Source: an uncultured Steroidobacter sp. (GTDB lineage: Bacteria; Pseudomonadota; Gammaproteobacteria; Steroidobacterales; Steroidobacteraceae). Taken from it: a DNA stretch of 28,414 nucleotides. This document shows positions 1 to 8,418 of the stretch, one piece after another (the stretch's first letter is position 1; the number at the start of each line of letters is the position of its first letter). The stretch is from positions 1 through 28,414 of the forward strand of contig CAMLEO010000056.1 in assembly GCA_946478975.1 (NCBI GenBank). Reading direction: 5' to 3'. The position numbers and the translations under genes were made by a program. A model generated the notes under the pieces. That model was not told where the DNA came from. It ran no database searches and was given only the letters and a program-made list of their open reading frames with translations.

Positions 1-266
1 TTCACATAGTCGGCGTGGCCCGGGCAGTCGACGTGAGCGTAGTGACGGGTATCGGATTGATACTCGACGTGCGCCGCCGTGATCGTGATGCCGCGCTCGC
101 GCTCTTCGGGCGAGGCGTCGATCTGATCGAACGACTTCACTTCGCCGCCGTAGCGGTCCGCCATCACTTTCGTGAGCGCCGCGGTCAACGTGGTCTTGCC
201 ATGGTCGACGTGACCGATGGTGCCGATGTTGATGTGCGGCTTGTTACGCTCGAACTTCATTCGCAT
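1..266 (-). CDS. tuf: Elongation factor Tu, N-terminal part (runs off the window)
   Basis: This is the translational GTPase that carries aminoacyl-tRNA to the ribosome in the cytoplasm. About 88 codons are present and the gene continues past base 1. Visible are the [21 protein letters not shown] start with the G1 loop GHVDHGKT, the switch I segment ERERGITI and the G3 motif DCPGH. I chose the ATG at 266 (protein begins MRMKFERN) because an AGGAG sits 7 bases upstream; the ATG at 260 would leave 13 bases. The identity is certain from the motifs. Whether this is the only tuf copy cannot be told from the window. Confidence 0.97.
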   Translation of the reverse strand, partial: MRMKFERNKPHINIGTIGHVDHGKTTLTAALTKVMADRYGGEVKSFDQIDASPEERERGITITAAHVEYQSDTRHYAHVDCPGHADYV

Positions 267-693
267 GTTTGCTCTCCTTCAAAGCGTCCACTGAGGATGC
301 GGCCGGTGGACGAACGGCCACCTGCCACGGACATGCGACAGGCTTGGGCTCAACAACAGATCGAGGGTTGTATGGACATTGATCGTCAAGGTATGGAAAA
401 AGAAAAAGCCCCCTCCGGCGGTACCGAAGGGGGCTTTGTTTGTTCTCGCAGCCGTTATGGATGCTCAAACGCTAGGCACGACCCTCCGGTCCCGCTGTGG
501 GCAGGCTTTCGGCAAGCGATAGTAATGAGGGTATGAAGCGCATGGCGTGCGAGTCTGCCCATCGACCGGCGTGAAGTCAACGGCCGCTAAAACTCGTTTC
601 AACGATCCGGTGCTTCGGCTCATCGCATCGGTCCTATCTCACATCGCGCTCGCGCTACAGTGATTTCCAGTCACGCGATCGAAGGGAACGTCG
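267..693. other. Intergenic region between tuf and the divergent propeller gene
   Basis: This stretch holds the tuf ribosome binding site (GGAG around 273-278, minus strand) and the hairpin at 405-437. I see no tRNA and no convincing protein-coding gene on either strand; the overlapping reading frames here have low-complexity, shadow-like translations. It should contain the promoters for both flanking genes, which are transcribed divergently, but I cannot place either one confidently. Confidence 0.6.
405..437 (-). terminator. Strong terminator-like hairpin upstream of tuf
   Basis: A 10-bp perfect stem (405-414 with 428-437, arms AAAGCCCCCT and AGGGGGCTTT) encloses a 13-base loop that is itself partly palindromic (CGGTACCG). 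Read on the minus strand, the stem runs into TTTTTCTTTTT, so it looks like an intrinsic terminator facing tuf. On the plus strand it is followed only by GTTTGTTC. No gene is visible on the minus strand between it and base 694. It is therefore either the end of an unseen small RNA or a leader attenuator for tuf. Confidence 0.75.
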
Positions 694-1656
694 ATGTCCA
701 GAATTCACATTGCCGCAGCTCTGTTATGTGCAATCGTGCTCCCGCCAGCGCACGCTGCTGAGATCGCGCCCGAGGTATTCGCGCCGGGCATTGTTTCAGG
801 GCCGAATCACGATGCGGCGCCAGCCTTCACGCCGGATGGTTCTACGTTGTATTTCCAGCGGAGCACGCCGCGAGGCGGCGTCATTCTGGTGACTCATCGT
901 CGCGCGAATGGATGGTCCAAGCCGGTGATCGCGCCGTTCTCCGGCGTGTGGAGCGATATCGAGCCGGCAATGGCGCCAGACGGTTCATTCCTGATCTTTG
1001 TCTCGAATCGGCCAGTCGCCGCCGGCGGCCAGGCATTGCAAGGCTTTTATGCCGGCAGCACGCAGGACGGCGGCAACATGTGGCGAGTCGATCGCAAGGG
1101 CGGCTCGTGGGGTGAGCCGGTGCATCTGCCCGAGACAGTCAACCGCAGCGCGAATGTTTTTGCGCCGTCCATCGTGAGCGACGGCAGCTTGTACTTCATG
1201 GACACGTTCGGCGAGAAGCGCCGCTTCCGGCTCTATTATTCGCAGTATCGAGACGGGACGTATCAAGAGGCGACGCCGCTGTCCTTCAGCGATGGCACAT
1301 ACACAGACGTGGATCCGGCCGTGGCCCCGGACGGATCGTTCATGATCTTCGGCTCGGGACGGCCGCCCGCGAAAAGCGTCGATCTGTTTCTGGTGAAGCA
1401 AACAAATGGCGCCTGGGGCGAGCCCGTTCATCTGGGCGATACGATCAACAGCCCTGGCTCCGATGCCGAGCCGCGACTGAGCCCCGATCGCCAGACTCTA
1501 TATTTCAGCAGCGAGCGCACCATGGCCGTAACGTATCCGCGCACGCTGTCGCAGGCCGAGAAGGATCTCGAACGCATGCGCGTGTGGGATAACGGGCAAT
1601 ACAACATCTGGCAGGTGCCGCTGCAGCCGCTGATAGAGGACGGCAAAAAGCACTGA
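694..1656 (+). CDS. Secreted WD40-like beta-propeller (PD40/TolB-type) protein
   Basis: A 320-residue exported protein. Residues 1-21 form a Sec signal peptide ending in AHA-AE. The rest carries at least five repeats of the PD40 type, each with a P-x-x-x-x-D-G-x-x-(L/I)-(Y/I)-F core: around the APAFTPDGSTLYF, PAMAPDGSFLIF, SIVSDGSLYF, PAVAPDGSFMIF and PRLSPDRQTLYF segments. Such repeats build a periplasmic beta-propeller, as in TolB. The exact role is unknown; many relatives are annotated only as PD40 domain proteins. The start is supported by AAGGGA 7-8 bases upstream. It lies 110 bp ahead of the export operon in the same direction, so co-transcription is possible but not shown. Confidence 0.85.
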   Translation: MSRIHIAAALLCAIVLPPAHAAEIAPEVFAPGIVSGPNHDAAPAFTPDGSTLYFQRSTPRGGVILVTHRRANGWSKPVIAPFSGVWSDIEPAMAPDGSFLIFVSNRPVAAGGQALQGFYAGSTQDGGNMWRVDRKGGSWGEPVHLPETVNRSANVFAPSIVSDGSLYFMDTFGEKRRFRLYYSQYRDGTYQEATPLSFSDGTYTDVDPAVAPDGSFMIFGSGRPPAKSVDLFLVKQTNGAWGEPVHLGDTINSPGSDAEPRLSPDRQTLYFSSERTMAVTYPRTLSQAEKDLERMRVWDNGQYNIWQVPLQPLIEDGKKH

Positions 1657-1766
1657 GCAACAGCGTGGCCGCCCGACCTGAGGCACATTCTCAACACTTG
1701 CGATTGCAGTGAGTGCACGAGCCCCATACACTTTTTTGATTACGGGGAGGATGCGTCTTACGCAAT

Positions 1767-3083
1767 ATGGAAATTGCGCGACTCAGGAGGTCGACGGAAT
1801 CGGCTGCGGAGCTCAGCTCCATTCGGGGCACTGAGGGGCAAGATACTCCGACGACGACACAGCCCGCCTGGCGCCGCCAGCGCCTGCTTCCCATTGTTCT
1901 AGGCGCCGCTTTCGGCGCAATCATCCTGATCTGGCTGGTGCGTGCATGGTTCGATCCTGCAGGCACAGTCGCAGCTGAACGGCTGCGCATCGCGACCGTT
2001 TCCAAGGGCCATTTCGTCCGCGATGTCGCAGCCGAAGGCATCGTCATCGCCGCAGTCAGCCCGACGCTGTTTGCAGCGGCTCTCGGGACTGTCAGTTATC
2101 AAGTGCAGGCGGGCGACACCGTCACCAAAGGCCAGATTCTCGCGACGCTCGACAGCCCCGCTACGAGCAATGAGTACCAGCGCGAGCGCGCGACGCTCGA
2201 AAGCATGAACATCGCGTTGGAACGGCAGGAGATCGAAGTCCGCCGGCAGCTACTGCGCAGCCAGCAGCAGGCGGATCTTGCCAAAGTTGCCATCGCTGCG
2301 GCTGAACGTGAATTGCGGCGTGCCGAGAGCGCCTGGAGAGATCACGTTTTCAGCGAGCATGACTACGATGTCGCGCAAGACAATGTCACAACCTCGAAGT
2401 TGAATTATGAGCATGCGCTGCAGACTGCAGCGCTGGAGCGCGACAGCCTGGCGCTGGAACTGCGCACTCGCCGCCTGGAGCGGGATCGGCAAAAACTCCT
2501 GGTCGAAGATATGCAGCGGCGCGTGGCGGACCTGACTGTGCGCTCGCCCGTGGATGGAATGGTTGCGAGCCTCGCGCAAGCCGAAAAAGCCAAGGTGGCG
2601 GAAAGTGCGCCGCTGGTCACAGTCGTCGACCTTAGTGCGCTGGAGATCGAGTTCCAGGTCGCAGAGTTATATGCACGCGACATCAAGCCCGGCATGCCGG
2701 CGCAGATCACCTTCGAGGGGCGTCCGCAGCCCGGCACTGTGATTACCGTGTCGCCGGAAGTTCGCCAGAGCCAGGTGAAAGGTCGTGTGAAATTCAGCGG
2801 CGAGCAGCCGCCCGGGCTGCGGCAGAACCAGCGTGCGGCGGTTCGAATCATCCTCGACGAGCGCGATAACGTGCTCAAGTTCGAGCGCGGTCCGCTCATC
2901 GATGACGCCACGCGTGCGGTGTATGTAATGCACGAGGATCGCGCCGAGCTTCGCTCGGTCGAACTCGGCGCTGCTTCCGTCGCAGAAATCGAAGTTCTCC
3001 GCGGCCTGGCGGCGGGCGAGCGCGTGATCATTTCCGATATGCGCAAGTATCAAGACGCGCCCGAAGTCATCGTCACCGACTAA
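1767..3083 (+). CDS. HlyD/MacA-type periplasmic adaptor (membrane fusion protein) of an ABC exporter
   Basis: A 438-residue membrane fusion protein that would link an inner-membrane ABC exporter to an outer-membrane TolC-like channel. Residues 1-39 are cytoplasmic and end in basic WRRQR. Residues 40-60 are one membrane helix. Then come a biotinyl-lipoyl-like half (VQAGDTVTKGQILATLDSP), a long coiled coil rich in Arg, Glu and Leu (about 125-245), and the second lipoyl half (VRSPVDGMVASL), followed by the beta-barrel. It is the first gene of a four-gene unit with the ATPase and two permeases. A GGGGAGG lies 17 bases before the chosen ATG, a long spacing, so the exact start is less certain than the gene. 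No TolC homologue is in the window. The substrate is unknown. Confidence 0.9.
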   Translation: MEIARLRRSTESAAELSSIRGTEGQDTPTTTQPAWRRQRLLPIVLGAAFGAIILIWLVRAWFDPAGTVAAERLRIATVSKGHFVRDVAAEGIVIAAVSPTLFAAALGTVSYQVQAGDTVTKGQILATLDSPATSNEYQRERATLESMNIALERQEIEVRRQLLRSQQQADLAKVAIAAAERELRRAESAWRDHVFSEHDYDVAQDNVTTSKLNYEHALQTAALERDSLALELRTRRLERDRQKLLVEDMQRRVADLTVRSPVDGMVASLAQAEKAKVAESAPLVTVVDLSALEIEFQVAELYARDIKPGMPAQITFEGRPQPGTVITVSPEVRQSQVKGRVKFSGEQPPGLRQNQRAAVRIILDERDNVLKFERGPLIDDATRAVYVMHEDRAELRSVELGAASVAEIEVLRGLAAGERVIISDMRKYQDAPEVIVTD

Positions 3084-3114
3084 GGCACCGGCCAATTCAT
3101 CGCGAGGATCACTC

Positions 3115-3843
3115 ATGATCGAGCTGCGCAACATCAACAAGATCTATCGCTCCGAGCTGGTCGAAACGCGAGCGCTGCGCGACCTGTCGCTGCACGTGAG
3201 CGCAGGCGAGTTCGTCGCCATCACCGGCCCCTCGGGCTCGGGCAAAACCACCTTGCTGAATGTCATCGGGCTGTTGGAAACATTCGATTCCGGCTCGCTG
3301 TTCCTGGACGGCCAGGATGTGAGCCGCCTGTCCGACGATGCGCGCTCGCGACTGCGCAACAAGAAGATCGGCTTCATCTTCCAGAGCTTCAACCTGATTC
3401 CCGACCTGAGCATCTACGACAATGTCGATGTGCCATTGTCGTATCGAGGCATGAAATCCGCCGAGCGCCACGAGCGCATCACCAATGCGCTGGAACTGGT
3501 CGGGCTCACTTCGCGCACGCGCCATCTGCCATCACAGCTGTCCGGCGGTCAGCAGCAGCGCGCAGCCATTGCTCGTGCGATCGCCGGCGATCCTAAATTG
3601 CTGCTGGCGGACGAGCCCACCGGCAATCTGGATACGGTGATGGCGGGGCAGGTGCTGGATCTGTTGGAGCAGATCCACCAGATGGGCACTGCCATTTTGA
3701 TGGTGACGCACGATCCGCAACTTGCCGCCCGCGCTCAGCGCAGCGTGCACGTGATCGACGGCCAGATCTCTCCTGAGAAGCTCGGTGAGCTGCATTTGCA
3801 GCCCAAGTTCGCTGCCGCGTCTCATGCCCAGGAGTCGCGATGA
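3115..3843 (+). CDS. ABC transporter ATP-binding protein, MacB/LolD type
   Basis: A 242-residue cytoplasmic nucleotide-binding subunit that powers the adjacent FtsX-type permeases. It shows Walker A GPSGSGKT (about 39-46), a Q-loop in GFIFQSFNL, the signature LSGGQQQR, Walker B LLLADEPTGNLD and the switch histidine in MVTHD. DEPTGNLD is characteristic of the MacB/LolD/FtsE branch, whose permeases transmit force to the periplasm rather than forming a classic channel. GAGG sits 7 bases before the ATG. The stop overlaps the next start as ATGA, indicating translational coupling to the first permease. Confidence 0.95.
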   Translation: MIELRNINKIYRSELVETRALRDLSLHVSAGEFVAITGPSGSGKTTLLNVIGLLETFDSGSLFLDGQDVSRLSDDARSRLRNKKIGFIFQSFNLIPDLSIYDNVDVPLSYRGMKSAERHERITNALELVGLTSRTRHLPSQLSGGQQQRAAIARAIAGDPKLLLADEPTGNLDTVMAGQVLDLLEQIHQMGTAILMVTHDPQLAARAQRSVHVIDGQISPEKLGELHLQPKFAAASHAQESR

Positions 3844-5177
3844 TACAAATGTATCTGCGCCTTGCTGCCAGGGGCATCGGGCAGCGCCCGGGGCTCACGG
3901 CTCTCATGATTGCGACCGTGGCGCTCGGTATTGCCGCGTGCGTTACGGTGATCACGATCTTCCGTGCCATGTCCGCCGATCCGATCTGGTGGAAGAGCGA
4001 TCGTCTCTACGCGGTGACGCTCGACTCGTGGGACGTCAACGAGCCTTCCGACAGCGCGCGGCCTCATCTGCCTCCGCCGCGCCTCACATATAAAGACGCG
4101 ATGCATCTGCTCGAATCGGATATTCCGACGCACAAGGCAGTGATGTACGTGCCTCGCACCAGCATCTTGAGCAGCGGCATTGTCGGCCGGGAGCCGATCG
4201 CCGCCGATGCGCGCTTTACCACCGGCGATTTCTTTCCAATGTTCGATGTGCCGTTCAAGTACGGCGGCGGCTGGAGCGCGGACGACGATCGCAACCTCGC
4301 GCCGGTGATCGTCTTGAGCGCCGACGTCAATCAGAAAATGTTTGGCGGCGAGAACAGCGTAGGCCGCACGGTGCGCTGGAACGATCATGAGTTCCGTGTC
4401 GTCGGCGTGCTGGATGTCTGGGAGCCACAGCCGAAGTTTTACGATCTGAACAAAGGCTCGTTCGAGATGCCCGAAGGCGCGTACATGCCGTTGCGCTGGG
4501 GGCCGCAGCTGAAAGTAACGAGCACCAGCGGCCGGTGCTGGAAGCCCGAGAGCCTGGACAGTTATGAAGACATCCTCGCCTCGGAATGCGTGTGGATGCA
4601 GATGTGGGTCGAGCTGCCCGACGCCGCAAGCCGCCAGCGCATGCAGGACTTCCTGGACACTTACACCACCGAGCAGCGCAAGTCCGGGCGCTTCCAGCGG
4701 CCGTTGAACAATCGTCTCACCAATGTGCCGCAATGGCTGATCGATCAGGAGGTCGTGCAAAACGACAACCGCGTGCTGGTCGGTCTCGCGTTTGCGTTCC
4801 TTGCGGTCTGTCTGCTCAACGTCGTGGGACTGCTGCTTGCCAAGTTTTTGAATGCTGCGAAAACCATCGGCATCCGGCGTGCGCTCGGTGCACGCAAAGG
4901 CCAGATATTCGCTCAGCATTTCGTTGAAGCCGCTGTCATCTGTGCGCTCGGCGCCGGGCTCGGTCTCGCGCTCAGTGCGTTGAGCCTCAAGGGACTGAGC
5001 GCTATGTACACCCTGGACGAAGCAACGCGCGGCGGTTATCGCGAGCTGTTGCATTTCGATGTTTCCAGCGTGATCGCAGCTGTAGCGCTCGCAGCTGTTG
5101 CAACGTTTGCCGCAGGTTTCTATCCGGCTTGGCGTGCGTCGCGCCTGCCGCCGGCCGTTTATCTGAAGAGCCAATAG
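3840..5177 (+). CDS. ABC transporter permease, MacB/FtsX type (first of two)
   Basis: A 445-residue inner-membrane permease with the MacB layout: one N-terminal membrane helix (about 18-43), a large periplasmic domain (about 45-310), then three C-terminal helices. The last part has the FtsX-family segment with IGIRRALGARKGQI between helices and ends with FYPAWRASRLPPAVYL, the usual C-terminal family signature. It overlaps the ATPase gene by four bases and is followed after 34 bp by a second permease. The two probably form a heterodimer. The periplasmic domain is the MacB_PCD-like region thought to contact the adaptor. Relatives export antimicrobial peptides, macrolides or lipoproteins; the substrate here cannot be read from the sequence. 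Confidence 0.92.
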   Translation: MIQMYLRLAARGIGQRPGLTALMIATVALGIAACVTVITIFRAMSADPIWWKSDRLYAVTLDSWDVNEPSDSARPHLPPPRLTYKDAMHLLESDIPTHKAVMYVPRTSILSSGIVGREPIAADARFTTGDFFPMFDVPFKYGGGWSADDDRNLAPVIVLSADVNQKMFGGENSVGRTVRWNDHEFRVVGVLDVWEPQPKFYDLNKGSFEMPEGAYMPLRWGPQLKVTSTSGRCWKPESLDSYEDILASECVWMQMWVELPDAASRQRMQDFLDTYTTEQRKSGRFQRPLNNRLTNVPQWLIDQEVVQNDNRVLVGLAFAFLAVCLLNVVGLLLAKFLNAAKTIGIRRALGARKGQIFAQHFVEAAVICALGAGLGLALSALSLKGLSAMYTLDEATRGGYRELLHFDVSSVIAAVALAAVATFAAGFYPAWRASRLPPAVYLKSQ

Positions 5178-5211
5178 TCGTACGCGCGGTTTCAGGCCAT
5201 GGAGCGAATCG

Positions 5212-6435
5212 ATGAGCGGTAACGTCCGGCAAGTCATCTCCGCACTTCGGCACAGCTGGACCGGCGCGTTGCTGGTAGCGATGCAGATCGCCATTACGCT
5301 CGCCGTGCTTGCCAATGCGGTGTACATCGTCGCGCAGCGCTTCGAGCGCACCGAGCGGCCCACCGGCGTCGACGTGGACAATGTATTTGCCATCGCGAGC
5401 GCTGGCTTCGCCAAGGACTTCGATTACGTAGCCACGATGCGCGAAGATCTCGCATATCTGCGCAGTGTGCCTGGTGTTATCGCCGTGACTGCGAGCAACG
5501 CGGTGCCGCTGGGCGGCGGCTCCGGAGCCATGTCGTCGCTGGCAACCAAACCGAACGATGAGATCCACGGTCTGCGCGGCGGCTTCTTCGAAGTGGATGA
5601 GCAGGGCCTTGCTGCTCTCGGCGTGCGATTGGTGGCTGGTCGCCCGTTCGAGCAAAGTGATATTTTGCCGCCGGCGGAGTCCGTAACCGCGCGCATGCCA
5701 CAACAAATCATCATCACGAAGGCGTTCGCCGACGCGCTGTTTCCAGATCAAAACCCGTTGGGCAAGACGGTGTACGACAGCGTCGATACGCCCGTCACGG
5801 TGGTCGGCGTCATCGAGCAGATGCAAGCGGCCTCGGTCGACGTGGACTATGTGAATCGCGTCTCGCTGGTGCCACGCCAGCCGAGCACGGCGCCCAGAAA
5901 CTTCTACCTGGTGCGCACCGAGCCGCACCAGCGGGACATCGTCATGCGCACGGTCGAGGAGCGCATCGCCACGTCCAATCCTCGTCGCGTGATCTCCTGG
6001 GTGCGCTCGCTCGAAGAAATCAAACGACGCGTGTACCTGCCGGATCGAAACATGGCGATATTTCTGGTGACGATCACCGCGCTGTTGCTCGGGCTCACGG
6101 CGCTCAGCCTGTTCGGCCTGGCGACGTTCAATGTGAATGCGAGAATCAAGCAAATCGGGACCCGGCGCGCACTCGGCGCACGGCGCATCGATATCGTTCG
6201 TTATTTCCTGTTCGAGAACTGGTTGATCACCACCATGGGCATCGTCGTCGGATGCCTGCTCGCAGTGGCTGCGAGCCAATGGCTCTCACGCCACTATGGC
6301 CTGCCGAGACTCGATCTGTTGTATCTCGTCGGTGGAGTCGGGCTGCTGTGGGTGCTGGGGCAGATCGCCGCCTGGCAGCCAGCACGCGCCGCTGCCGATG
6401 TGCCGCCAGCAGTCGCCACGCGCCGCGTGGCCTGA
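5212..6435 (+). CDS. ABC transporter permease, MacB/FtsX type (second of two)
   Basis: A 407-residue paralog of the preceding permease: N-terminal helix (about 15-38), periplasmic domain, and three C-terminal helices with IGTRRALGARRIDIVRYFL and a terminal WQPARAAADVPPAVATR that matches the family ending. GGAG lies 7 bases before the ATG. Having two non-identical FtsX-type subunits with a single ATPase implies a heterodimeric exporter, unlike MacB, where ATPase and permease are fused and homodimeric. It is the last gene of the unit: a short TTCG-loop hairpin follows, and the next gene lies 127 bp away and is metabolically unrelated. Confidence 0.92.
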   Translation: MSGNVRQVISALRHSWTGALLVAMQIAITLAVLANAVYIVAQRFERTERPTGVDVDNVFAIASAGFAKDFDYVATMREDLAYLRSVPGVIAVTASNAVPLGGGSGAMSSLATKPNDEIHGLRGGFFEVDEQGLAALGVRLVAGRPFEQSDILPPAESVTARMPQQIIITKAFADALFPDQNPLGKTVYDSVDTPVTVVGVIEQMQAASVDVDYVNRVSLVPRQPSTAPRNFYLVRTEPHQRDIVMRTVEERIATSNPRRVISWVRSLEEIKRRVYLPDRNMAIFLVTITALLLGLTALSLFGLATFNVNARIKQIGTRRALGARRIDIVRYFLFENWLITTMGIVVGCLLAVAASQWLSRHYGLPRLDLLYLVGGVGLLWVLGQIAAWQPARAAADVPPAVATRRVA

Positions 6436-6442
6436 TTGCTGT

Positions 6443-6456
6443 GTGCCTTCGGGCAC
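6443..6456 (+). terminator. Short TTCG tetraloop hairpin after the export operon
   Basis: GTGCC and GGCAC pair around a TTCG tetraloop eight bases after the last permease stop. No U-rich tract follows, so it may be a weak or Rho-assisted end, or simply an RNA-stabilising 3' hairpin. Confidence 0.35.
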
Positions 6457-6562
6457 TCGCGTCTTCCCGAGAGTCATTAAGCGGGGTTCCCGATATGGAT
6501 GACTCCTGCCTGTGACTACGCTGCAACGACTTCGTTCGTGAGCGTTGAGGCAGGAGATGGAC

Positions 6563-7588
6563 ATGGGCAAGACGATGGGAGCGGCGGTTGCAACCTCTTT
6601 TGGGCGGCCGCTGGTGCTGAGCGATGTCGCCATGCCTGTGCCCGGCCCGGGCGAGCTGCTCGTCAAAGTCGCCGCCTGCGGTGTGTGTCACACGGACGTT
6701 CATGCAGTGGACGGCGATTGGCCCGTAAAACCGAAGCTGCCGTTCATTCCTGGTCACGAAGTCGTGGGTCACGTCGCCGCACTCGGATCGGGTGTCACAA
6801 ACTTCAAGGAAGGAGATGCCGTCGGCGTTGCATGGCTGCACGATGCGTGCGGAGCATGCGAATACTGCGGCACCGGTTGGGAAACGCTGTGCGCGAGTCA
6901 GCACAACACTGGATACAGTGTAAACGGCGGATATGCGGAGTACATGATCGCAAACGCGAGCTATGCAGTGCGGGTCCCCGCAGCACTGAACCTGATCGAG
7001 GCCGCGCCAATTCTCTGCGCGGGTGTGACGACATACAAAGGCATCAAAGAAACAGATACCAGGCCCGGCGACTGGATCGCAATCAGCGGCCTCGGTGGGT
7101 TGGGTCACGTAGCCGTGCAGTATGCGAAGGCGATGGGGCTGCACGTGCTGGCCATCGATGTTTCTGAAGATAAACTCACATTGGCACGCAAGCTCGGTGC
7201 GGACCTGGCGCTCAATGCCAGTGCGCCCGAGCTGGTGGGCGATGTTGCAAAAACCATTGGCGGAGTTCACGGAGCGTTGGTTACCGCAGTCTCTCCGCCT
7301 GCCTTTGCGCAATGCCTGGCGCTGCTGCGTCCGAAAGGAACAATGAGCCTGGTCGGGCTGCCGCCCGGTTCGTTCCCGCTGCCCATCTTCGATGTCGTGC
7401 TCAAGCGGCTGACCGTGCGCGGATCGATCGTCGGCACTCGCCAGGACCTGGTGGAGTCGCTGGCGTTCGCGGCGGAAGGAAAGGTGAGCGCGCAGATCGA
7501 GACGCGTCCGCTGCAGCAGGTCAATGAGGTGTTCGGACAGCTGAAAGCGGGCCTGGTGCGTGGGCGGATCGTGCTGTCGATCTATTGA
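6563..7588 (+). CDS. adhP: Zinc-dependent alcohol dehydrogenase, AdhP-like
   Basis: A 341-residue medium-chain dehydrogenase that would oxidise short primary alcohols or reduce aldehydes with NAD in the cytoplasm. Catalytic zinc ligands are visible as ACGVCHTD and GHE. The structural zinc site is the four-cysteine segment starting DACGACEYC and closing with ETLC. The cofactor loop is GLGGLGH, followed by an acidic residue (AIDVS) that favours NAD over NADP. I chose the ATG at 6563 because AGGAG lies 6 bases upstream; the in-frame TTG at 6545 and ATG at 6557 have no properly spaced site. Its length matches the AdhP family. It appears to be a single-gene unit, and its 3' end abuts the decayed region. 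Confidence 0.9.
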   Translation: MGKTMGAAVATSFGRPLVLSDVAMPVPGPGELLVKVAACGVCHTDVHAVDGDWPVKPKLPFIPGHEVVGHVAALGSGVTNFKEGDAVGVAWLHDACGACEYCGTGWETLCASQHNTGYSVNGGYAEYMIANASYAVRVPAALNLIEAAPILCAGVTTYKGIKETDTRPGDWIAISGLGGLGHVAVQYAKAMGLHVLAIDVSEDKLTLARKLGADLALNASAPELVGDVAKTIGGVHGALVTAVSPPAFAQCLALLRPKGTMSLVGLPPGSFPLPIFDVVLKRLTVRGSIVGTRQDLVESLAFAAEGKVSAQIETRPLQQVNEVFGQLKAGLVRGRIVLSIY

Positions 7589-7639
7589 GCTCCGCGGTCG
7601 CGCGTCCGCCGCTTTCCGAAAGCGTCGATGGCGCAACCT

Positions 7640-7990
7640 CGGCATCGTGCTCGAAGCGGTTCGGAAAGCGAATGGATCGGCACTAGTGCAGGCGCCGTCG
7701 AAAGCGTAGCGCTCGATCGTGTAGGTGGCGTCGCCGCTGCGGTGGTAGGTGTAGATGCCGTCTGAGCGACGTTCAGTTGCGCCACGCAATTGACGTCCTG
7801 CTCGTTCGAGCTCCAGCGCAAGTTCGAGGGCAGCTTGATGCTGTTCGGCGCGTTTTTTCGTAGGAGTAGCCGAGACTGACGTCGATGAGGCTCAAGTCGA
7901 TGTCGATCGCGTCTTGGCGATTTTGGCGCAGTGGAGTGAAGAACTGAATGCCCGGCGTGCCCGGAATCTCACGCGCTATCGTGCGGTAGC
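7640..7990 (-). pseudogene. Frameshifted fragment of an unrecognised protein
   Basis: Three successive minus-strand frames read like one protein broken twice. Frame one carries IPGTPGIQFFTPLRQNRQD and DIDLSLIDVSLGYSYEK. After an A-run near 7851-7857 the sense moves to APNSIKLPSNLRWSS and NEQDVNCVAQL. Near 7770 it moves again to DGIYTYHRSGDATYTIER and YAFDGACTSADPF. The joined text is compositionally natural (aromatic- and Asp-rich), whereas each frame turns into Arg/Thr/Ala-rich noise after its breakpoint. No start codon of its own is clear, and its 5' end overlaps the tail of the upstream 149-residue gene. The family is not recognised. The boundaries are approximate. Confidence 0.5.
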
Positions 7991-8418
7991 CTATAGCCCA
8001 ACACAAAGACGTGCCTGCGCGCGGCCTCACGTACTAGGTGAGGTGGTGGCGCGCCTTTGATCAATTCAATCGAATCCCCACGCCCGATAAATACATCGCT
8101 GGAAGCCGTCGCGACATGGAACTCGTGACGGGTGCGCAGGCTGTCCCCGGGCCAGTAAATCAGCCGGCGGAACAACTCACAGCTCTCCATTGGCTGTGGC
8201 AAATTCAGCTGTAACCATTCCGTGTCGCTGCCAATCAGGACCCAGCCGTCCTCAGTCACGGTGGCCTCGATGACCTGCACTCCGCATCGAAGCGCGTCTG
8301 CGATGAGCGTAGCTCCCAGCACCGCGCGTAAGTGTCGAGCGATGTCTCCCTCGCCTGTGGCATTAAACTCGCGCAGATGCACGAGCCAGAGCCGATCCGC
8401 GGAAAACTGCTTACTCAC
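7969..8418 (-). CDS. Protein of unknown function, second of two tandem paralogs
   Basis: About 149 residues, starting at a GTG (MSKQFSADRL) that overlaps the stop of the upstream gene as GTGAGTAA, so the two are probably translationally coupled. It aligns along most of its length with the 135-residue neighbour. Shared positions are LGATLIADAL versus LGASLAQDAM, a Val-rich strand ending in SDTEW versus SADRDW, WPG, a paired Ser-Ser before a beta strand, PP..(L/V).EAA and a closing (V/L)G(Y/F). An in-frame upstream extension exists but lies inside the neighbouring gene and looks random. I do not recognise the family. The pattern of helix, D-A, small residue, beta strand and acidic D-x-x-W loosely recalls the N-box of GHKL ATPases, without the Asn or DxGxG, so any ATP binding is doubtful. 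Confidence 0.7.
   Translation of the reverse strand: MSKQFSADRLWLVHLREFNATGEGDIARHLRAVLGATLIADALRCGVQVIEATVTEDGWVLIGSDTEWLQLNLPQPMESCELFRRLIYWPGDSLRTRHEFHVATASSDVFIGRGDSIELIKGAPPPHLVREAARRHVFVLGYRLPHDSA

Noticed and set aside
1751..1831. Short frame starting at the ATG right after GGGGAGG, ahead of the adaptor gene
   Set aside because: The ribosome binding site abuts the ATG and the 26-codon product has no coding character; the adaptor start at 1767 is better supported by its protein.
3822..5414. 530-residue open frame on the minus strand opposite the permeases
   Set aside because: Antisense to a well-supported permease gene; His/Arg/Ala-rich translation without any domain, typical of GC-rich shadow frames.
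6227..7789. 520-residue minus-strand open frame opposite the alcohol dehydrogenase
   Set aside because: Mostly antisense shadow. Only its first 50 codons look natural, and these belong to the frameshifted fragment at 7640-7990.
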